Shown here piece after piece: positions 56,965 to 64,000 of a DNA stretch of 64,000 nt. The notes under the pieces are model-generated. The model saw nothing but the letters and a program-made list of their open reading frames with translations. It ran no database searches and was not told the origin of the DNA. The position numbers were made by a program, and so were the translations under genes. This stretch comes from Malania oleifera (Eukaryota; Streptophyta; Magnoliopsida; Santalales; Ximeniaceae), in NCBI RefSeq assembly GCF_029873635.1, contig NC_080421.1, positions 37,676,617 through 37,740,616 on the forward strand. Reading direction: 5' to 3'. Each line of letters starts with the position of its first letter. The first letter of the stretch is position 1.

Positions 56965-58959
56965 TGTTGACTTTGGTGTATTCCCAAGAGGGGGGTGAAT
57001 TGAAAATTTAAAAATTTATCTCCTAGGTTAAACTATCCAATAGCAGTATATACACAACCTAGGGTCTGTCTATGCAATTCTAAATACGTAAATAAATATA
57101 ATGTGTGAAAATTAAATCATATGCAGCATTCACAAACAATTGAGAATAACATACATGTGGAGTAAATATAAAGTGCTAAAATGTAAAGTGCACACATGAT
57201 ATGTTATTGGGGTTCGGCCAATAATGCCTACGTCCCCACCTCAGCTCGCAAGCCCGAGGATTACCACTATTGCTCACTTAATGGGTGGAGCGGCACCATT
57301 TATAATCAGGTTAATTAACGAGGCTAACCTCAATCTACAACTACACCTTACCAAGATAGTGCACCTAGCTTTCCTAACCGGGTCAGAGCCAATCCGGGAA
57401 TTTTACCAGGGCAAGTCTCCCTCTTCCGAACACACGTCGGGTATACAATCAGATATACTTTTTTGTATAATGAAAAGTGTTTCTACACAAGCAGATTTTT
57501 ACAATAATTCAGCACAGTATAATCAATGCATGCCAATAATGCAAGAACTATAAGTTCAATGGTGTATATGTGCAATTAACACTCAAAGTAAAGATTATCT
57601 CAAATTTAAGCACAAAAGTGTATTCATAAGCTAATCTTTGAAACTATGTAAAGATAAAATCTCAATCACAGTTTAGGGTTTTGAAGATTTGTACCAATAG
57701 AAATTTAGAATATCTCAAAAATAATTTTCTCAATATCAAAGCACAAGGAGATATTCAAACATGAGCTTGAAAAATATTTTTGCACACACAAAAAATACAA
57801 GCCCAATGAGTCTTGCAATAATAATGCAAAGACTCACTTAGCCGATAAGATTTTTCCCAACCAAAAATTTATTAGATGAAATCAAGGGGAAAAATCTTTG
57901 CTTAACCCTCAATCTAAAAACAAATATGCGATACACAAACAAGGGTTCTTAGCATAATAGAGCAATGAATAAACACTCACAAAGCTTTGATTTCTCAAAA
58001 GAATGGTAGTATATGAGTGTAAGGGGTTTGTATATGGAAATAGGGCTTAGGAAATTTCAGATGATTTTTGTTTAATCTATTTGCTAGTTATCTAATAATC
58101 CAAGTAAATTAACCCCTATATATAGAATAGGTTAAAATTATAACCATTGGAGATACACAAAGTATTATTAAATTTGTTTTAAAACGGTTTAATAAAATTA
58201 ACCGTGTTCAACTTAAAATAACCACGGTAAAAATTAAAACAATCCTAGAGTTTCGGGCACTTGACATGTGGTTCGGTCGCCCGAACAGACACAATAGAAA
58301 AAGTTGATTTTTGAAATTCAGGTGCCTGAATTATGGTTCAATTTGTTGACGAAAGGCAATTTCCATTCTGTCCGAGGTTTGGTCGCCTGGTCTGAGCTCA
58401 TGTGTTCGGTAGCCTGAGACATTTTTGAACATGAAGTTCGGGCTGCCGAGTTGGTGGGAAAAGTTAGAATTGTGATTCGGTTGACTGGGGTTACTACGTT
58501 TCTTTTAGTTCGGTCGCCCGAAACCAAGTCAACTCTTTGACTGGTCAATGGTTCGGTCACCCAATGTGTTTTGAACACAACTATTCGGTCGCCCAAGGCC
58601 TCACTAGTTTTACCTTATTAGTCTAGTTTTACTTCAATTAATTTTCCTGATAATATATTTGTTTTTGGGGACATCTTATGTGTATGTGTAAGGATCTAAG
58701 GTCTTTTGATCTTATTGCATCTATATGCATGATATGCAGTGATTATTACAAACCTTTTAAAAATTAAAAAACCGAAAGAATGGAATATAATTTACAACAA
58801 TTTAAACACTTTGTCTTCATCATTTTCTTCGAGTCACCATACGCACCATATGATCTTGCCCATTTAAGTAAGACTAATCCTACACTCAAAGTCAAGGCAA
58901 ACATTAAATACCAGAGTATTTGCCATAATCAAAATAGGGTATGACTTATAAGGTCAACA
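56965..58959 (-). repeat. 5' LTR of the gag-only Copia
   Basis: It begins TGTTGACTTTGGTGTATTCC and ends ATAAGGTCAACA. It is uninterrupted (1995 bp), so it is the best copy of this LTR. The U3 part (58250-58610) holds about nine GGTCGCCCGAA-type words. A TATA-like CTATATATAG lies near 58121 on the given strand. Confidence 0.92.
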
Positions 58960-60540
58960 GATGGATTTATGGCTTGTGTATAATAAAACAAGGGTTTTGA
59001 AATTCAAAGAGTTTTGGCTAATGATATTTGCTAATCCATCATTAATCTTTCTAAATGAACTGGTATTTATAGAAATTCATAGAAATATAACTGTTGAGGG
59101 ACATAGGAGTCATTTTGGAAAGGAGTAATGAAGGTTAGATAAAATTAATCTTATTTTACTGCAGTTAAAAATTGACCAACCCAAGAGGTTTGGTCGACCA
59201 TTTTTAAGGTTCGGTCGACCAGGGTGTTTTTGAACTAAGGTGTTGGTCGACCAAACTTGAGGCGATTTTTGAATCTTCAAGGTTTGGTCGACCAGGTCAT
59301 GTTCGGTTGACCGAACTTGCATATTCGGTCAACCAAACTAGTTTATAATTGGGAGTTCGGTCAACCAGGACGTTGAAATTTCCCATGTGTCAGTTCGGTC
59401 GACCAGGGCATTGCAGTTCATTTTAGAAGTGGTCAACCAACTGGTCAACTTTTTGACCCTGGAGAGGTTTGGTCGACCAAAGGTCTTAGTATATTTTGGT
59501 TTGATTGACCAAATGGTCAACTGTTGACCTGGGGAGGTTCGGTCGATTGAAGTTGTTCTGTATGTTAGGGTTCGATTTACCGAACACACTAATGTTGTGC
59601 ATTCAAGTCCTAATTCTCTTTTAAAGACACCACTGTTCACATAAATGCTAATTCTAAGTTATAGGGGGCTTTCCATGTGATGTGTAGGGACCTATGGTCT
59701 AGCTAAGGTCTATTTAACCTACCAAAAAAATCTGGCGTCGATCGACTGAAGGGTGATCCCTAAGGTCCATCTATGGTCTTAAGCTTATAGTCCCTACCAT
59801 GCATGACATGCATTAATTATTATAGATAGATATATCATTATTATAGACTCAAATTAAAATAAATATACAAAAAATACAACTTAAAATAAAAAAAGGTTTC
59901 ATGCTCAGCTCCTCGGCAATTCCATGGACTGCGCCAAATGATGTGCTCGTTTAAATGCTTCTCGACTTCCATTTCTCATTTGTCATCCGTGCTCAAAAAA
60001 GCAAACCTGCTCAAATACTCAAAGCACATAGATAAGATACTGTGGTTTGTCATAATCAAAACAGAGATCTGACAAAAAAGTCAACAATATATACCCCTTC
60101 ATTTGTTATAATTAGTAAGAGATTAGCATATAGATTAGAAAAAAATTTTCTCTGAAAATTTATTGTGCTAAATCTTTCATGCTCCCATTTTTTACAAGCA
60201 TATTTCTAAAATCTCTTTCTCATATTCTTTCAATCACATAAATTTGAGAGAGTTCATTTTGTTCTTTACATTCATTTTTGCAATCTAAACTCTCTCCCAC
60301 ACTTGCATTTGTTGTGTATTGATTTTTTGAGAGTAGCTTAAAGTTTTTCCCATTGTATTTTACTTATAAATATTGGATTGGGAAAAACTCTTCATTGGCT
60401 TAAGAACTTGCATCCTTATTGCAAGTTTCATAAGCTTGCTTTGTGTTTTGATAAAATCATTTTTAGCAGGCTTAAACCTTAATATCCATTGTGCTTGATA
60501 TTTGAAAAATATTTTTAGGATGTTTGCTTAGGGTTCTAGA

Positions 60541-62684
60541 TGTTAGTTTTGGTGTATTCCCAAGAGAGGGAGGGGGGGGGGGGTGAATTGGGTATTTAAA
60601 AAATTTGTCCTTAGGTCAACCAATCTAGTAGTTGCATTACACAAACCTAAGGACTTTCAATTTAATTATAAACTCAATCAACACATGTACTACATATAAT
60701 GAATCAAACATATAACATACATGTGCTGAAAATAAATGTGTGGAAAATAAATTTGCGAAAATATAAAGAACATGCACGATGTGTTATCGGGGTTCGGCCA
60801 ACTGTGCCCATGTCCCCGCCTCTAGCTCGCAAGCCCAAGGATTCCACTAAAGCTCACTTAACGGTTGGAGCGACATTGATTACAACTAGGTCATTTAGCA
60901 TAGGGCTGACCTTAACCTGTACAAATTCTCCTTGCGGGGTGGAAAAGGCCCTAGGTCATATTCATAGGGTTGACCCCAACCTAATCCTTCCGGGTTGGAT
61001 CATGCCACCTCAAGCCACGCCTGGAAATATAAACAGATAAAGCTTTTTAGTACAATGAAAAGTGCTTCTAATACAAGCAGATTTGTACCAATGAAAATCA
61101 ATCAAATGTACATCAACAATATAGGAAATGTAAGCTCAGTGATGTGATTTTGTGCAAGCAACACTCAACAAGGTATTATCACTAATATGTTCAAGAGTGT
61201 TCTAATCAAGCTATTTCTTTGAAACATTATATATCAAATCTCAATAATAAATTAGGGTTTCAAAGATGTTACAGATGTTCAGAACAACTCAAAATATTTT
61301 CTTCAAGGAAGTAGGCTCAAGAGTTGTTTGAAAAAATAATAGCTTGTTAAAAATAATTTACACAACAAAATCAAGTTGTAGGAATCTTTGGAATGACAAT
61401 GCAAAGATCCTTAAGCTAATGAGTTTTTCCCAACACTAGATTTATCAAATAAAAAGTTGGGGGAAAACTCTTGCTTGACTCCCCAAAAACAATAACAAGC
61501 AATCAAGAAAAGCAATGGGAGTATAAGCAACCTCTAATAAGCGCTAGCACACTCAATAAGCTCTCACAATATCAGGATGTATTAAGGGAATAAATATTTG
61601 AGAGTATTTGGGCAATATGAGTTTTTGAAAAAGAGAGGATTTTGTACTAATGATTTTTGCTAATTATTTCTAATCCACACAAATGAACTCATATTTATAG
61701 GCTATGGAAAATTATAACCGTTTAGGACCCATAGGGAATTCTTAGAGAAGTTTAAAAGCACTTAGGAAATATTAACCCTATTTAATCAATTTAACCTTGG
61801 TAAAAATTTAATTAACCCGAGAAGGTTCGGGTGGCTAAACCAAGGTTCGGTCGCCTGAATAGACTGAACTTTGAAAAGCATTTTAAATTGTTCGGTAGCC
61901 TGAGTCTGGGTTCAGTAGTTCGAGAAAAAGTCAGAAACATTTGCTCCGAGGTTCAGGTGCCTGGGTTTGGGATCGGTAGCCCGAACATAAGAGTTCGATC
62001 GCCCAAGGCAGGATTTGAACTAAAATGGTCGGCAGCCTGAGTTGGTGAACTATTTCTTTCAAAGGGTTCGGGCGCCAGAGGGAGATAGGGTCAAAATGTG
62101 TTCGGTCGCTCGAAGCATGGTCAAACTGTTAACTTCTCAACAGTTCGAGCGCCCGAGGTGATTTGTTCACCTGGGATCGGTCGCCCGAGGTCTTTCGTTT
62201 TACCCTAATATTGTTTAATTCAATTCAATTTACTCCCCATATTATGGATGATGATGGGGACTTATTTGTGCATATTTGTATGGACCAAAGGTTTTTTCAA
62301 AGGCCGTTTTGAGATAGTCCCAAAAAATCCGGCGTCGGTTGCCCTAATGACATTCGGTACCCTATGGTCAGTCTATGGTCATGTTGAGCTTACGAAACCT
62401 ATATGCATGACATGCAGTGATTATTACAGACCCGTTTGAAATGAAATTATTACAGACCAACAAAATTAAATGCAAATACAAATATAGTTGACAATAGTGG
62501 TCTTCATTCCTTTTGCTTCTCCAAACGCCATCATACGGTGTGAGTATTGAGTTCCTTATGGCATCAATTGTATCTTTACCATCTATGCGTGCAAAGAATT
62601 AACCTTGTTCATAAGCTCAGTGCACAAGTAAGATACATATGCTTTGTCAGTATCAAAACAGGAATCAGACTCAAAAAGTCAACA
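60541..62684 (-). repeat. Solo Copia LTR (2144 bp), TSD ctaga
   Basis: It starts TGTTAGTTTTGGTGTATTCC and ends AAAAAGTCAACA. The exact TSD ctaga lies at 60536-60540 and 62685-62689. A run of 12 G lies at 60572-60583. Words of the GGTCGCCCGAAC type (some with GGTAGCC) cluster at 61820-62200. It is leftward, in the rightward LTR that ends at 63358. Confidence 0.95.
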
Positions 62685-63360
62685 CTAGAGATGCTTTGAA
62701 TATTCATATTGCAAATAAATTATCTTGAAATCAAAGGTCTCACTCTCACACATACATATTGACATACATATTATTGAGAGTTAACACATTGTTTAAAAAA
62801 ATATCACTTGAGCTTAATATCCTATCATATGTGAGTGCATTAATTGATTGTACATAGAAGTACACATCTGCTTAGTGTAATAAGCATATTTGTTTGTACG
62901 GAAGATTTCATATCTATTGTATTCCTGACCGGTTGTCGGAAGAGGGGGCCTAACCCTGTGAATAGTCTTGGACTTGCTCTGACCCGGTTAGGAGAGCACC
63001 AAAATGGTTCAAACCTGGTTAGGAGAACTGGGTGCACTATCCTGTAAGGTGTTGTATTAGGTGCCGCTCCACCCGTTAAGCGAGCCATAGTGGAATCCTC
63101 TTACTTGTAAGCTTGAGGCAGAGACATAGGCATTGTTGGCCAAACCCTAATAACATTTTTTGTGCCTACTTTTAATTTTCACATTTAAATTTCAGCACTT
63201 AAATGTTTGAGTTTAATTGTTTTAATATTTGATTAAGTTTATGATTATACAGAAAGACCCTAGGTTTGTGTAATTCTGCTTAAGGAATTTGAGTTGACCT
63301 AAGAAAAAGTTTTAAAATTCCAATTCACCCCCCTCTTGGGAGTACACCAATTCCAACAAT

Positions 63361-63373
63361 TAGTATCAGAGCC
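63361..63373 (+). other. Primer-binding site of the outermost Copia
   Basis: It reads TAGTATCAGAGCC, one transition away from the initiator tRNA-Met site, two bases after the LTR tip. Confidence 0.85.
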
Positions 63374-63411
63374 TCGTTGCATAGACTTAAATATTTTTGT
63401 AAAAGATCGCA

Positions 63412-64000
63412 ATGACTCACTTTGGTGTATCCCCATTCGGTGTGGGACTATCCCCTTCAGATCCTCCGTGATTTTATGGTGTAGATTTCATGGCTTGGAA
63501 ATTAAGAATGAGTATTTTTGTAAAATCAAGAGATTGGAGGATGTGGAAAGCAATTGTTAACGGGAATTTTGTGCCTATGAAATCTGTTGATAATATTGAA
63601 GTTCCCCAACTTAAAAATGAACTAAATGAGTATAATACTCGTATGATACATGCAAACTCAAATGCCATGGATTTATTATATTATGCTTTAAACTATAATA
63701 TTTTTCTTAAGATTATGGCATGTAAAAGTGCACAGGAGATCTAGGTTGAGCTGGAAAAGATATATGGAGAGACCTAGGAAAAGGAGATCACCACTCCGGA
63801 GGTGTCATGTTCAGATGATCAAGGAGTGGTAAATGATAGGGAAATTGCATTAACAGAAAAAGAGGTATATGATTTTAACTTAAGCTCAATTGATGATTCT
63901 TACATTAAATGCTGTGATATGTCAAATGCAGAATCATCTGTTGAATATCATGATAATTTTGTTAATGATACATGTATGATTCTTATGTTGAATGTTGTGT
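63412..64000 (+). pseudogene. Copia gag (SIRE-like), partial at the window edge and disrupted
   Basis: The ATG at 63412 gives MTHFGVSPFGVG, the same start as the gag at 56911 on the other strand. An in-frame TGA occurs at codon 20. The frame continues from 63490 with MAWKLRMSIFVKSRDWRMWK and the DLLYYALNYNIFLKIMACKS capsid block. TAG codons follow at 63742 and 63775, where the paralogue has Trp and Gln. After these an acidic stretch begins and the window ends. Three stops make the copy non-functional as written. Confidence 0.85.

Larger units (their letters stand above)
46913..58959 (-). mobile_element. Gag-only Copia retrotransposon (TR-GAG-like) with both LTRs, TSD gatgg
   Basis: Left LTR 46913-51096 (about 1938 bp without its nested LTR), right LTR 56965-58959 (1995 bp). 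The TSD gatgg is exact at 46908-46912 and 58960-58964. A primer site (56951-56963) adjoins the right LTR and a polypurine tract (51097-51119) adjoins the left one, so it reads leftward. The internal region is about 3.9 kb after removing a nested Gypsy LTR. It encodes only gag-like sequence (55757-56911); no protease, integrase, reverse transcriptase or RNase H motif is found. It must have used proteins from a relative. Confidence 0.92.
45919..60086 (-). repeat. Solo Copia LTR (about 2.1 kb) holding a gag-only Copia, TSD atata
   Basis: It starts TGTTGAAATTGGTGTATTCC and ends AAAAAAGTCAACA; the complement begins TGTTGACTTTTTTGTC. The exact TSD atata lies at 45914-45918 and 60087-60091. Its own sequence is 45919-46912 plus 58965-60086, about 2116 bp, matching the LTR length of this family. 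It is leftward, opposite to the LTR it sits in. The right part carries about a dozen GGTCGACC words (59180-59580). Confidence 0.92.
45543..63358 (+). repeat. 5' LTR of the outermost Copia element, 5'-truncated and holding two insertions
   Basis: Pieces at 45543-45918, 60092-60540 and 62690-63358 join into one rightward LTR when the two inserted solo LTRs and one copy of each TSD are removed. Compared with the 2149-bp LTR at 39141, about 330 bp are missing at its left end. It ends CACCCCCCTCTTGGGAGTAC...TTCCAACA, followed by a primer site. Its TATA region (CTCTATATA/TATACCCC) is the site of the first insertion. Confidence 0.8.
63359..64000 (+). mobile_element. Start of the internal region of the outermost Copia element, cut by the window edge
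   Basis: It follows the LTR end at 63358 with a primer site and a gag frame. The remainder lies beyond position 64000, so the completeness of pol is unknown. Confidence 0.85.

Overview
This is nuclear DNA from a dicot-like flowering plant. Evidence: a three-exon R2R3-MYB gene with plant-type splice sites, Ty1/Copia and Ty3/Gypsy elements with initiator-tRNA-Met primer sites, a CACTA transposon, tRNA-derived SINEs with poly(A) tails, and AT-rich intergenic DNA. There is no operon structure and no bacterial signal. I cannot name the species.

Only one intact host gene is visible: a subgroup-2 R2R3-MYB transcription factor (MYB13/14/15 type) at 29486-30818 on the + strand, 251 aa in three exons. 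It lies in about 3 kb of low-repeat DNA and has its own TATA box and two W-boxes. Almost everything else is transposable element, mostly decayed or recombined to solo LTRs.

Layout. 1-3644: the 5' part of a minus-strand Copia (gag, primer site, LTR). 3655-6172: a foldback MITE split by a solo LTR (3710-5839). 6423-10986: five SINEs of three families, each with a readable target-site duplication (TSD). 12674-28560: a probable Tat/Ogre-type Gypsy remnant. It holds a complete but dead TNT1/Tork-like Copia (13415-25220, TSD ttttt), which itself holds a 6.6-kb CACTA element (14589-21161, TSD tgt); LTR fragments follow. 29.0-31.7 kb: the MYB gene. 32572-35156: a Gypsy LTR. 36.0-37.2 kb: tandem repeats. 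37471-42083: an internally deleted RE1-type Copia cut by a solo LTR (39141-41289, TSD gcaag). 42084-45542: an unclassified repeat with GA tracts. 45543-64000: a nest up to four levels deep. The 5' LTR of a + strand Copia (ends 63358, gag runs off the window) holds two solo LTRs (45919-60086, TSD atata; 60541-62684, TSD ctaga). The first of these holds a gag-only Copia (46913-58959, TSD gatgg), which holds two Gypsy solo LTRs.

The most unusual signals are: (i) clusters of short GTCGAC-centred palindromes in the LTRs of both Copia and Gypsy elements; (ii) a SINE family with a variable number of internal modules of about 38 bp; (iii) a long near-perfect inverted repeat inside the CACTA element; (iv) a segment of about 200 bp apparently shared between the CACTA element and the gag-only Copia; and (v) a solo LTR inserted in the TATA box of another LTR. 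I found no convincing unknown protein-coding system. All boundaries were read by eye from TSDs, LTR tips, primer sites and comparison between copies in the window.
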